Both the position numbers and the translations under genes were made by a program. From positions 211,893,120 to 211,957,119 of the forward strand of contig OX352772.1 in the NCBI GenBank assembly GCA_947095535.1: a DNA stretch of 64,000 nucleotides, given 5' to 3'. Numbering within the stretch: the stretch's first letter is position 1; the number at the start of each line of letters is the position of its first letter. Positions 47,708 to 57,599 of this stretch are shown piece after piece. The notes beneath the pieces were generated by a model that saw only the letters and a program-made list of their open reading frames with translations, had not been told where the DNA came from and searched no databases. The stretch is from Poecilobothrus nobilitatus. Taxonomy: Eukaryota; Arthropoda; Insecta; Diptera; Dolichopodidae.

Positions 47708-49602
47708 TTAAAGTAATTTAAAGTAAAAAATGTATACATCATTTTTACAGTAATCTTCTATTTCATGTTGCATATTAAATTCAATTTGCTTGTTTTGCTC
47801 ATGCCAATCCAAAAATTCTTTACGTTCTACTTCTTTCATTGAATCTGGACTATAATAATGTAGTGCAGGTAAAAGTCCAATGTATTTAGCATTTTCTCTA
47901 GAATAAATGTGGAAAGTGACATGTTTTAATGTTAACCGGTAATTCAAAAGCTTTTGGCAGTTGAGCCAGAGCCATTGGCAAATAATTTAAAGAATCTAAA
48001 AACTTGATGTTATTTATTTTCATTCAAATAATTTTTGTTCCTCTCATAATTAATTTTGATTCTAAATTACTTTTATTCAATAATTCATTTAATATGAATT
48101 GATAGTTAAAGCTTTGTCCGTTATGAACCAAAACCATAACTTTCTTGAATTTGTTTGCCAACTTTAAAATATAATCAACAAAACTTGAAATTACATTTGT
48201 TTTTAAAATTGTTGTCCTATAACCACATTGTAAGCAAAAGTACAACTGGGACTCATCTATACAACAATGGCATCTTGTTGATATAACACACAGGTTTGGT
48301 TCAAGTAATTTAACATCGTAACTTTGCTTTTGGTACAGTGTTGTTTCCTGCATTGTTTCTAAATCAAAAAATCCAAAAAAAAAATTCTCGACATTAGACG
48401 TTCTTGCATCAACATTAATGAAACAAAAATGATTTCTTTTTGCAAGTTTGTAACAATGTTTGCAAAAAACAGAATCGCATGTGTGTAAAGAACCAGTTGA
48501 ATATAATTTAAAGCATTTTAAGCATTTATGAACTTGTGAACAAATAGTATTAGAGTGGTAAAGCATTTTCTCTCCTAAAAGAGCGCTTAAATTTGTTACA
48601 CGATACATCTACAGGTATTTTGTCACACAGGAAAGATTGTTGACAATAACGATATTTACCACCACATTTATGAAAACTTTTATTGCTGTAACTCACATTG
48701 CATTTTTCACAATAATAACTTGAGCAGAAAACTGATGTAAGTGAAGTAATCACGTTAAAATGGTTATTGTAATAATACAAATTAATTCTCTTGCCATTGT
48801 TTTGTCCATTAAAGATAATACTTTTATTGTCGCCATAACTGTACACTACAATATTGTACTCATCCCCGAAATTATCCTGTATTTTTTTTAATTCTGAAAT
48901 TCCCGCACTCTTTATTATATCTGCTTGGGTTTTCTGCACTAGCTCATTCGCTAAGATCGCTTGCAATTTTTGATTGTTGTCTCTTACTTTTTGTAATTGA
49001 CGTCTTTGTCGGCAAAAGCTTTGTCAACAAATACAGACCGATACAGACATAGATTGTCCTTGTTTTTAATAATCACCACTCCTTTTCGTTTCAAGCTATC
49101 TCCTTCAAACGTAAAATATGTTTTACCTCGGTCGGTTCCTGTGGGCAGATTAACGATAGTAGTGGTAAGCTCAAATGAATCAGTATGCAACCCCTCGGAA
49201 TTACTTTCAAATATTTTATAAATTAATTCCCATATATAAAGACGTCAATTACAAAAAAATAAGAGACAATAATCAAAAATTGCAAACGATCTTAGCGAAC
49301 TTCATGGTGCTTGCTGGCTTGTAACTAATCAAACCCGGTGTTCGTTCTTGAAAATTTTCTCCAAAAAACGTTATTCCAACTAGATCATCTGCGTTAACGT
49401 TCCGGAGTAAATATTCTACAATTTCGTTTATCGCATCTTTAAACCACTAGAACAAATCTTCATTACTTGGTACTGATTTTATTTTGAAAGTTATTTTACG
49501 CGACGTTACTCTAAACCGATTAGAAAACTGGTTTCTCTCGTTAATTATCTCGAATTTCGGACCTTCCTCGAGGAATTTTTTTAAAAGAAGTTTTTTCGAC
49601 AT
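47708..49602 (-). pseudogene. Polinton DNA polymerase B fragment, array unit 3, with its original N-terminus
   Basis: Only here does the gene reach a plausible start: ATG at 49602, then about 100 codons (KKFLEEGPKFEIINERN, NADDLVGITFF) with one in-frame TAG (49447-49449). This N-terminal block resembles the conserved front of Polinton polymerases. Between it and the rest (about 49237-49300) a 62-bp inverted duplication of the gene's own sequence is inserted. The ADELV motif of the other units is ANELV here. Confidence 0.82.
49238..49299 (+). repeat. 62-bp inverted duplication at the array edge
   Basis: The plus strand reads AAAGACGTCAATTACAAAAA..AGATCTTAGCGAA-type sequence. It is the reverse complement of about 48951-49012 with about four mismatches; the arms are some 225 bp apart. 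The GCGAA variant is shared with array unit 3 and not with units 1 and 2, so unit 3 was the source. Confidence 0.85.
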
Positions 49603-49884
49603 TTTAATAAGTTTTATCACGCACGTATTGTTTTCCGGTCAAAAGTGTTTTACTGTTTAAATTTTTTACTTTAAGTTCACAGTATTTTTATATATAATAA
49701 CAGAGAACAAAGACTTTTTAATTTAATCAAGGATTAAGCACGGGAAATTCTAATAGTTCTATAGAATAAGGAAATTTAATAAGATTGAAATTAAATTCCA
49801 TCATGCCAAAAGTCATGTTCTATAGGTGTGTTTATAAGATTGCAACAATATGAATTTAGAAATTATTAGAAAAAATTATGATTT
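49603..49884 (-). promoter_or_regulatory. Upstream region of the Polinton polymerase
   Basis: On the minus strand a TATATAAAAAT lies about 85-95 bp before the ATG at 49602. This is TATA-like, but A/T richness makes it weak evidence. No gene in this stretch. Confidence 0.3.
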
Positions 49885-50175
49885 AACAAAGGAATTTAGG
49901 AGTGCTTAAATTTCCTCATATGTTTAGTTCCTTGTTAAATAATTAATGGTATCTATTATTGAAATGGCTTTTGAGTTGATAAAAAAGATTTATTCTTCTA
50001 ACAAAGAAATTTAGGAGTGTTTAAATTTCCTGATATATTTAGTTCTTTAACAGTAGTTAATGGTATTTATTATTGAAAAGAGCTTTTGAGTTGTTTAAAA
50101 AAAGATTTATTATTGTAACAAAGGAATTTAGGAGTGTTCAAATTTTCCATATGTTTAGTTCCTTGTTAAATAATA
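49885..50175. repeat. About 116-bp tandem repeat, 2.5 units, with internal palindrome
   Basis: AACAAAGGAATTTAGGAGTG recurs at 49885, 50000 and 50117 (spacing 115 and 117). Each unit holds an inverted repeat GGAATTTA..TAAATTTCC around AGTGCT, then TATGTTTAGTTCCTTGTTAAATA. The array lies between the divergent polymerase and the spliced gene. Confidence 0.75.
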
Positions 50176-50202
50176 AAGTAATTTTAACTATGGTAGAAAA
50201 AG

Positions 50203-50240
50203 TATAAAAGAAAAGACAAAACTTTTATTTCCATCAATTG
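50203..50240 (+). promoter_or_regulatory. Core promoter of the spliced gene (TATA and initiator)
   Basis: TATAAAA at 50203-50209 is followed by ATCAATTG (50233-50240), an arthropod-like initiator (TCAKTY). The presumed +1 A at 50236 is 33 bp after the first T of the TATA box, the expected distance. Confidence 0.55.
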
Positions 50241-50297
50241 AGTTCTACACAAAACTTAATTTAAATAACAGTACTAGTACCAGTACCAAAAGAAATA

Positions 50298-50791
50298 ATG
50301 GTAACTAACTTTTAAATTTAAACAAAAATTTAAAAAATCTTTTTTTCAAAATTTTTCAAATTATGCTATATTTTTAATTATTTATTTTATATTTTATTTT
50401 CACTTAGGATTTTGTAGATAATCTCATAGCAATTGGAAAAGGGGAGCAAGAGAGCTACAAAACGATAGATGCACTGGTGAAGAACGTGATGTACGAGGTA
50501 GAAGAATGGAAATTTCTAAAGACCAAAAGGGGTCAGCAGGTGGTTCTGTGTAAGGTAACATGCCCAATGGAAGATTCAACTGAAAGCATTACTTTTTTTA
50601 TGCCGGAGCGGTTCTCCAAAAAAGTTGTGTCGGAGAAAGAATTAAATCAACTGAACAGCAAGGGCTTTTATTTCAAATTTTTGGGACGGGATCCTAATAG
50701 GTGGAATATGGCTCTGTTTGACTTAATTCCAAATACGAGTATATACGAGACTCGCAAGAAAAATTGTATAAATAAACAAAAGTTAAAATAA
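50298..50791 (+). CDS. Intact two-exon gene of unknown function (Polinton-associated)
   Basis: Exon 1 coding is just the ATG (50298-50300), followed by GTAACT. The intron ends TTTTCACTTAG at 50407. Exon 2 (50408-50791) is open to TAA, giving 128 residues. The model is supported by the TAG formed by the acceptor itself (50405-50407): it closes the frame upstream exactly where the exon begins, and the first in-frame ATG inside exon 2 is late (50489). The protein starts DFVDNLIAIGKGEQ, has YEVEEWKFLKTKRGQQVVLCKV and a C-terminal FLGRDPNRWNMALFDLIP with a basic tail. There is no signal peptide or transmembrane segment. I do not recognise a domain; a nucleic-acid-binding beta-barrel is conceivable. 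AATAAA overlaps the stop. It lies divergent from the Polinton polymerase and is the only undamaged gene in the window. Confidence 0.65.
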
Positions 50792-50970
50792 AAAATTTAC
50801 AAATTCAATATTTCCTTTTTTATTTAAATTTTTTTAACTTTTCAGAATTATTGAGTTAATTCCAAATACGAGTATAAACTCGCAAGAAAAATCGTATAAA
50901 TAAAAAAAAAAAAAAGTTAAAATAAAAAATTTACAAATTAAATATTTTCTTTTTTATTTAAATTTTCAAC
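50723..50970 (+). repeat. 133-bp duplication of the gene's 3' end
   Basis: TTAATTCCAAATACGAGTAT and what follows, including AAGTTAAAATAAAAAATTTAC, occur at 50723 and again at 50856. The second copy has A runs expanded and is non-coding. Confidence 0.7.
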
Positions 50971-51574
50971 TTTTCAGGTTTTATTTAATTAAATTTATAA
51001 AATTTTAATTTCTTCCAGGTCGCCTTTTTTATTTATATTTTTCAGGTTACCTTTTTCATGATTTAAAATTTAAATCGGTCTCTCACAAACATCTTCTTCT
51101 TGCAAACAAGTCTGGTGAGCACATCCAAGTCGTGCTCACTTGGCATCTTTTCTGCACATAACAATTTTCCGCCATTATCACCACTACCTGCTGCTCCTCT
51201 AAGAAGGTCCTTAAATTAAATTTCATAATTGAATGTTAATGTTTTTTCTAATTGGAAAATATCGCATTTTCCAATTATTTCTTCAAACGGAAACGTACTT
51301 CCATTTTAATTAAAAATAATTTGAAAACACAAATTCATTTATACTTTTTATGCAACATACATAATATTTTGCATCACACATAACACTTTCTAAAATATGC
51401 AAATTATATTTTTGCATTCTCATTAATATTTAATTACTGTATATTCTCTAAACTATGTCTAAAAATTAAATTACTATGAAGCCACTAATATAAAAAATCA
51501 CTATGTAGAGGAGTTAAAATATTAGTCAGCAAGAATTTGCAACTCTTTCAAAGTTTTTTTTCAAAAAGTCCACT
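50971..51574. other. Region without recognised gene
   Basis: A/T-rich apart from about 51070-51215, where base composition is more balanced and the minus strand is open (MPSEHDLDVLTRL). It looks like a coding remnant but no family was recognised. Confidence 0.3.
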
Positions 51575-51960
51575 ATCGGCCCTTTAAGGTCCGGTCCCCT
51601 TTAAAGTGGAGCCTTATTCTGGCGACCCACCCCCTCTTGTTTCTGCATGGGGTTCCCGGATGTCCGAAATACGGTCCTCAAGGTACGTTTTCGGTCCTTG
51701 AGTGTCCGGTATCGGTCCTTGAGCGTCCGGTATCGGTCCTTGAGGGTCCTGTATCGGGCTTTGAGGGTCCTGTATCGGTTTTTGTGGGTCCTGTATCGGT
51801 TATTGAGGGTCCGGTATCGGTCCTAGAGGGTCCGGTATCGGTCCATGAGGGTCCGGTATCGGTCCTTGAGGGTCCGGTATAGCTCTATGCTACTGCTAAA
51901 GTCTCCCTTCCCATATGGGCAAGGGGTCAAGGGGCCCTAGGGGCCTCCTCTTTTTTTCGG
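51575..51960. repeat. GC-rich island with 21-bp minisatellite
   Basis: From about 51692 to 51880 nine units of 21 bp, GGTCCTTGAGGGTCCGGTATC with variants, follow each other without a gap. The flanks are also GC-rich: ggtccggtcccctttaaag at the left, GGGGCCCTAGGGGCC near 51931 at the right. Because 21 is a multiple of 3 the plus strand stays open (51637-51882) and would encode a VLEGPVS heptapeptide repeat. That frame is probably incidental. Composition differs sharply from everything around it. Confidence 0.8.
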
Positions 51961-52027
51961 GTCTTTTTAAATCGTATTAGGTATAAATTAGAGGTTTTCA
52001 AGTTATTTTAATATAGTAAGGCACAAA

Positions 52028-52426
52028 ATGAGCAGCAAGGCAGTAGCAGATCTACAATTTATTGTTGGAAATAATAAGCAATTTTTCTTCAAAAAATTTT
52101 CTTTGATAGCTGATGGGTCACTGATACCGATGCTGTTTATGTTTAAAGCACCTTATTCGTTCGAAGAGTTAAATACTGATGTTCAACACCAAAATAAATT
52201 CAATTAAATGCAAATAAATGGCCTTGACTGGGATGATGGATTTATAGAATATTTAGAAATTAAAAATATTTTTAAGGAACATTTAAATTTATTCGATATC
52301 GTTTATGTAAAGGTGTACCAGAAAAAGGAATTTTTAGATAAATTTGTTTCCAATTCAATAGAAGTTATCAATTTAGATAATGAAATTCGATCTCTTCAGA
52401 AACTAAGGAATTTCACCACCATTTAG
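52028..52426 (+). pseudogene. Conserved Polinton-associated protein, one in-frame stop
   Basis: The ATG at 52028 opens 59 codons, then TAA (52205-52207), then the same frame continues for 72 codons to 52426. Motifs: ADLQFIVGNNKQFFFKKFSL, FKAPYSFEEL, NGLDWDDGFI and DIVYVKVYQKKEFLDKF. I recognise this layout (GL-W-DG..YVKG-KK) from proteins found near Polinton-like elements in insects; function unknown. With a single stop it is among the best preserved genes here. Confidence 0.55.
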
Positions 52427-52586
52427 CCTCACCATCACGGAAAATTTACAAAGATGTAAAAAATTGTATGAATTTATATATGTATTTAATAAAAGAAAAT
52501 AATTGGTTTTAAAAAATATTTGTTTTATTTATTGTTGACCAAGATAATTTTTCTGACAATAACATAGGTACTTCATAAAAAGGTCT

Positions 52587-53090
52587 CTAATAGTTACACT
52601 GTGCTATGTCTAAATTCATTGCAATGTAGAAATCTTCTTGTTCCAATCTAAATTTATTCTTTGCGAAACATCTTTTAAAATATTTAAATACATGTTCTCG
52701 TATATTTAGTTCACCTCCATTGTTATATGACATCACTACTTGTATATAGTCTAGTATGAGGTAAAAACGAGTGTACTCATCTAGCTGCAATGTAAGTTTT
52801 TTTGTGCGCTCTGCATGATTAAATGTTAGCGAAAATCCTTTTGAATTTAATTTTATTTCACTATTTTTAAAATCGTGATAAAATATACATCACTACAAAT
52901 AATTCATTTCGCTCATGACTTTGTTTTGTCGTTGGAAAATTATTGAAGCAGCAAAATTTTCAATATTAATTCCAATTTGAATTTTTATGGTTTGTTTTTT
53001 ATCCAAAAAATAAATATAGCTTAATAAAAGATTCTGCGCTGGGTCGCCTTTTTGTGTTTCAAAAACTTCTGAATTTGTTGATTGCTCCAT
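52587..53090 (-). pseudogene. Unknown gene of the Polinton region, frameshifted
   Basis: Starts at 53090 (MEQSTNSEVFETQ) and is open to 52893. After a shift the second frame runs through KLTLQLDEYTRFYLILDYI to a stop at 52587. Small Polinton proteins with an L-LD-..W/Y..L pattern exist, but I cannot assign a role. It lies downstream of the protease in the same direction. Confidence 0.4.
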
Positions 53091-53199
53091 TTTTTGTTTT
53101 AACTGATGAATTTTATTTTCGAATTTTGTATTTATAGTTTTTCTCCCACATTTTTAAAAATTTCTCGAAATATTCTTTGTATTTTTTTATCGTTTTTAA

Positions 53200-53480
53200 G
53201 TGGAGATGATGTTACATTGAAGAATATGTTAAGTAATGCAAGCATATGTTAAATTACTTTGTAAACGCTTATTGTTGAAAACAAAACATTTCGATTGATT
53301 TTGTAGAAATTTTATAATCTCATTGTGAAATGGTGGATTTCCAAATGAATCAAATTATTCTGCACACCTGTTCCACCGGAACAACTATTGCTAGCCAATG
53401 TGTTCCCTTTTCATTAGAAGTATCAGTATTTACCGCCAAAATTTTAGGTTTTGAAACTTGACGCCTCTAAATATTTTATG
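53200..53480 (-). pseudogene. Adenain-type cysteine protease of Polinton (frameshifted)
   Basis: Although broken, the catalytic set occurs in the right order. KPKILAVNTDTSNEKGTHWLAI has the His codon at 53398-53400. FDSFGNPP has the Asp codon at 53349-53351, in a shifted frame. LQS has the Gln codon at 53259-53261, and TYAC the Cys codon at 53238-53240. This His-Asp-Gln-Cys order and the NTD..GTHW and FDSFG motifs are those of adenovirus-type maturation proteases encoded by Polintons. The frame shifts near 53375 and the N-terminus is unclear. In intact elements it would process capsid proteins. The duplicated module lacks this gene (cut at 59789). Confidence 0.7.
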
Positions 53481-53522
53481 TGTTAAGTATTACATTTCAG
53501 CACCTTTGAAATCTAAAGTGTA

Positions 53523-53855
53523 TTAATTTTCTTGCAAATGGGAAATATCAATTAGTCGAGTATTTCCTAGTACAAATATTGTTAAAAATTCTGCTTTAAG
53601 TTTTCCATTTGTTAAAACTATATCGAATTTTTTAAGCAAATTTATTAAGTTATTAGTTATTTTTTCGTTATCGATATGTCCAAAAGAGTAATTCTCAACA
53701 TCTGCCCTTTTTAAATCTCTGACAGGAAATTTATACTTTAATTCTTTTACAATAGTTTTATATTTTTCTTTTATGCCAGCCACAGCAATATTTTTTACAA
53801 ATGTTGTATTGTTATCGTCCGTAAAGAACGATAAATTTACTAGAGCACATGCCAT
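53523..53855 (-). pseudogene. Unknown Polinton gene between capsid and protease, copy 1
   Basis: The first ATG is at 53855 (MACALVNLSFFTDDNN). It is open for 110 codons and ends in a stop at 53523. The segment KKFDIVLTNGKLKAEFL recalls the DIVYVKVYQKKEFL part of the protein at 52028, hinting at a distant relationship. It starts 34 bp after the capsid gene's stop (53889), same direction. Confidence 0.45.
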
Positions 53856-53888
53856 TTTCAAATGAATAGAAATGGTCCAAACTTCCTT

Positions 53889-55143
53889 TTATATGTTTAC
53901 GTATACGTTACGATCTTTATCAATTTCGATATTGGCATCGAATTCTGCAAATACAATGCATGTTAATGTTGAATGGCGCACTGGGTGTTGCTTCAATCTT
54001 TACTACTCCCTGGTTTAATAAACTCTGACATGTATCAGTTCCCGAGCCGTCTGGTGATAAATCAAAAGCTAGTATTGTATAACCTTTTGAAAAAAGTTCT
54101 TTTGAAATTTGATGTCCACTATCAGAGTGATATATGCCAGTTCTACTGAATAATGTTAAATATGCACGAGAATTACAAAGATTATTCGATGTAAAACTTG
54201 TTTCAATTGCAGAGTTTGGTGTAGGTACTTCATTCACATATAATTGAAATTGTGTGAGATTTTGAAGATCGAAATGGTATGGATTTTTCGATCTTTTACC
54301 ATTAAAATTTTCATTATTAACCATAGAAAATACAAGAGCTTTTAGTATTTGCCCTGTAAATAATTTATCGAACGATATATTGGAAGTGTTAGCTGGAATT
54401 GTAAATGTTAGCCTTTTCCAGTACAGTATTGTGTGCTATCAATATGCTTGATTTAATTGTTCAATGTTTCATGTATAATGTAGCTTCGAGAATTTTTAAA
54501 TAACTTTCATCGTTATCGTTAAAGAAAATATAAAAATCTTGTTTCTCTAATTCTAAAGAAATGCGAATGTTAACATTATTTAAAAGTAATTTGGAAGTAT
54601 TGAAGAAATCTACATGTAATTTTCCCATTAATTCTACTATTGCAGAATTGTTGTATGATTTTTGTTTTAATTTAGAACCAGAATTGTTGAGATAATTGAC
54701 ATTTGGCTTATCCAATTCCCAACCAGATGTGTTTGACTGAAATCTATACCATAATTTAGTAAAGTAGTTATGTATGCTTTATAATAATATAAGGAATCTG
54801 AAGGAGTGATGCTTTTTCCGTTTAGAGTTACATTACATTGTTTAAGTAAAGAGTGTAATAAATTATTTACAACACTGGGCTGTGGAGCTGCCCTTGCTTC
54901 AGTTCCGGTTCCTATTTTATCGGTTGCCCTCTAAAGTGATCCATCTTTTTTTAATATTTGAACTTTAAACTTTATATAGGTACTGCATAAATCTCGATAT
55001 GTGTCTCCATTCCCAAGCGAAACAAATTCAATGGTTGACGGCGATGCCTCTAAAAAAGCTAAAAGATTGTATGCTACCTCTTATGATGATGATGATGACG
55101 GTAATGATGCAAAAAGATCAAGTTCAGATTTCTTACATTCCAT
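53889..55143 (-). pseudogene. Polinton major capsid protein, copy 1
   Basis: The likely start is the ATG at 55143 (SELDLFASLP). Motifs in order: PSTIEFVSLGNGDTYRDL, SVVNNLLHSLLKQCNVTLNG, SLYYYKAYITTLLNYG, SGWELDKPN, LHVDFFN..LLLNNVNIRI, then NPYHFDLQNLTQFQLYVNE and FSKGYTILAFDLSPDGS, ending near FAEFDANIEIDK with a stop at 53889. This is the double jelly-roll capsid protein family of Polintons (the worm F54H12.2-like proteins). It would form the virion shell. Frameshifts occur near 54740, 54450 and 53960. Near the N-terminus a GAT/ATG microsatellite (55084-55101) has replaced sequence that copy 2 keeps. Confidence 0.82.
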
Positions 55144-55145
55144 TT

Positions 55146-55575
55146 TTAATTGAATGTATCAGAGATTTTACTTTGCTTTCTTCGTCGCTTTTTCGACTTC
55201 AAATGTGTTTTTTTAAAAACTACTCGTCTTTTAATAGCTCTTCGTGTTCCACCATACATCGAATGCCGCTGGTTAACTACTGATTTCCGTAACTTTTTTA
55301 TACCGCCTTTGCTTTGATCAATTACGGCTTCTTTTATGTTTGCACCAGATGGTATATCATTAAAAATATTTTTACTTGTGTTTACAGCCTCTTTTTTTAA
55401 TTAAGTCCCAACCTGATGTAAAAACTGGCTTTAAGTAAAAAATAAAAATTTTAATAAAGGTCCAATAGCGTTGATTCCTCCTCCTACTTGTGAGGAATAA
55501 TATCTCACGTACGCTCTTTCCATGTTTGATAGGATACCATAATTGAGTAGTAGTATTTATATTGTTTTTGGCCAA
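55146..55575 (-). pseudogene. Small basic Polinton protein, copy 1
   Basis: Starts at 55575 (AKNNINTTTQLWYPIKHG), then FLKPVFTSGWDLIKKRG. After a frameshift it continues with NDIPSGANIKEAVIDQ and a very basic tail (RRAIKRRVVF, SKKRRRKQ), ending at 55146 only 3 bp before the capsid ATG. Similar basic proteins with a G-NVKEA core precede the capsid gene in Polintons and have been compared with adenovirus core/pVI-like proteins; role uncertain. Confidence 0.6.
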
Positions 55576-55587
55576 TCAATGCTTTTT

Positions 55588-56499
55588 AAAGTGTAATATA
55601 TTTTTTGTTGGATAGTAACTGGAAACAAAATTTATTCCATCACCGTATTGGTTACATTTTAATCGCTATCGTTTCAAAACAATTTTATTCTATAGGTATG
55701 TAATGAATATTTTCAAATTCAATTTTTTTGTAGGTATTCTACAATTTTCAATGTTGATAGCTCTCAACATCCGCACTTTGCTACTTCCAAATGATTGAAC
55801 TATATCTGAATATATCATCACCATTCCATTCAATTCATCTTTATTATTAGCAACAGCTAATTTGAATAGTTCAGGTAATTTTGTTTTGAAATTTATATTT
55901 TTTTTCTGTTATAATTTAGTTAGTAATGTTTTTACATTATAACTTTGATTAACTTTTATGTAGAAACTATCTTCTTCAAAAGTCTGAAATATTCGAATTA
56001 AATCGCCTCGGTTAAATTCTGACACTTTTTTAAATATTACATCATCATAATTTTTAGGAGTAGAGATATATGTCAAAACTTCATTAAAAAATTCTCTGAA
56101 AACTTGATTTCGAGTAAACCCGGGATTAGGAGGATTTTTAATAAGCGTTGGAAAAAAATTAAACTTCCAATCTACCAAATGTAATTCCGAACCGTCATAT
56201 GAATAATATGTGTAACCTATAGATTTGATTACTTTAATTTTTTAGAGAGGTTTTTCAATGTTTCTTACATAAACATTATACTACCCAATATTGACAAAAG
56301 CACATTTCTATTTGTTAAATTCTTCTGTTTGTAGAAAATAGTTCAGATTAATATCTGAAAGACCAACTTTCCAATTTCCATTTCTTAAATTAAAGTGAAT
56401 AGGTAATTTATTTTCGAATGAAGCTAAAGTGTTGTCTGGAAACAGCGTTAAATTATCATTACTAAACAATGTTACATAGAAGTCATTTTGACTATCCAT
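55588..56499 (-). pseudogene. Probable minor capsid (penton-like) protein, copy 1
   Basis: Start at the ATG at 56499 (MDSQNDFYVTLFSND); an in-frame ATG at 56523 is possible. FYVTLFSN..LFPDNTLASFENKLP..WKVGLSDI is the typical N-terminus of a Polinton structural protein. Then, after a stop at 56308, WKFNFFPTLIKNPPNPGF, and further on MIYSDIVQ and KVRMLRAINI. The family is usually taken as the vertex or minor capsid protein. Broken by several stops and shifts; the end is approximate. Confidence 0.68.
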
Positions 56500-56564
56500 C
56501 TTTGTTAACTTCTTCCAAAACATAAAATGTTATACTATTTATATGTTGTCTATTCCGGTGTTGA

Positions 56565-57231
56565 TTAAGTTCTTAGTTTTGGACTTCTAAGTAATGGTTT
56601 TAGTTTTCGTTTTTTTGTTTCAGGAAACTGTGAAAGTATAGTGGAGGAAATAGTACTACCGGCCGATCTAAGTGTCTTCTTCTTTTCAGGAGATGGTACA
56701 GCATCACCACTTTGATGTTTTAAACATTCGATAATCAGAGCTTAGAGATGGTCTTTCTACTAATTTTTCATCTTTCAACATTTCAGTTTGAGCTTATTTT
56801 TTAAATGAATTTTCATCATTCAAATCGTAATTTGTTAAATCGATATCCATATTTGAATGTTCCTTTTTAGGATCATATTCAAACACATCATCAGTTACTA
56901 AAGGTACAAAATCGGTCTGTGCTAATGTTGATTTGTATTTATTTAATTCAGTTTCTGTGTATGCATTTCGTTTAGAAAAGAATTTTGTTTGAGTGCCTGT
57001 ATCAAATGTAAGATTATTAGCCTTTTCTGGTAATCTTTTTGCGTGTCTTTAATTAATTCCATATTTGAGAAGGTTTTAACGATATAAGTACCATTTTTGC
57101 ATGGGTTTTAATTTTTTATCATATAAAACTTTTTTCATTTTTTGATCCAATAAATCCAAGTTTTTATCATCTTGAAATCATTTGCTAAATTTTGAAAATA
57201 TTTTTGGTGACATAACAATCATTCGCTGCAT
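56565..57231 (-). pseudogene. Conserved Polinton gene with coiled, charged centre, copy 1
   Basis: One frame from the ATG at 57231 to 56567 is interrupted by several stops, with at least one frame change before the basic C-terminus. It reads MQRMIVMSPKIF, LDQKMKKVLYDKKLKPMQKWYLY and a Ser/Lys-rich end KKRKLKPLLRSPKLRT that looks nuclear-localisation-like. The LD-EM-KIL..KW-LY pattern is frequent in Polinton ORFs; function unknown. Confidence 0.55.
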
Positions 57232-57248
57232 TATATCTTACTGAGAAG

Positions 57249-57545
57249 TTATTCTATTACACCAGATAATATAGTACCAATTAATGTAGGTAAAAATCCT
57301 CCATGTTGAATTAACATTTTTCGTTTAGCTTTTATACCTTTTTGTGGACACGCTATGAGTCTCAATTATTTTTTATGTTTTTTTAGTTTTGTTTTTTGTG
57401 ATGGTGACATTTTATTGTTCCCGTTTAAAACATTAATTACAATTTCAGCAATAGTTTTTATTATATCATCATCACAATATTTTAGAATATTTTTACGAAA
57501 ACTCTTGTTGCTGCATTTTTCTAGTACATGTCACATATGTCGGTT
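57249..57545 (-). pseudogene. Small Polinton gene with hydrophobic GGFLP end, copy 1
   Basis: Reads KNILKYCDDDIIKTIAEI, VLNGNNKMSPSQKTKLKKHK and AKRKMLIQHGGFLPTLIG, a very common Polinton/adintovirus small protein that ends in a hydrophobic segment. One stop follows KKHKK, and a TAA at 57249 shortens the tail compared with copy 2. Confidence 0.65.
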
Positions 57546-57599
57546 TTTCTTCAACAGCAATATTCCTCTGAGAATATATTGGTTCTAATTCGAAACAAA

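Larger units (their letters stand above)
42448..49243. repeat. Tandem array of three 2.26-kb units (copia end plus Polinton polymerase)
   Basis: Units 42448-44715, 44716-46979 and 46980-49243 (2268, 2264, 2264 bp), all in direct orientation and nearly identical by eye. Each starts AGTGGATATATTTTATGTG, which in unit 1 is the RNase H of the copia element, and ends CCCATATATAAAGAC. The left breakpoint is therefore within copia and the right one within a Polinton polymerase gene. Confidence 0.93.

Noticed and set aside
51637..51882. Secreted or structural heptapeptide-repeat protein
   Set aside because: Open because the minisatellite period is a multiple of three; no promoter, splice or homologue evidence, so listed as a repeat.
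54999..55283. Plus-strand 94-codon frame with Met-rich run
   Set aside because: It is opposite the start of the capsid gene; the Met run is the ATG/GAT microsatellite.
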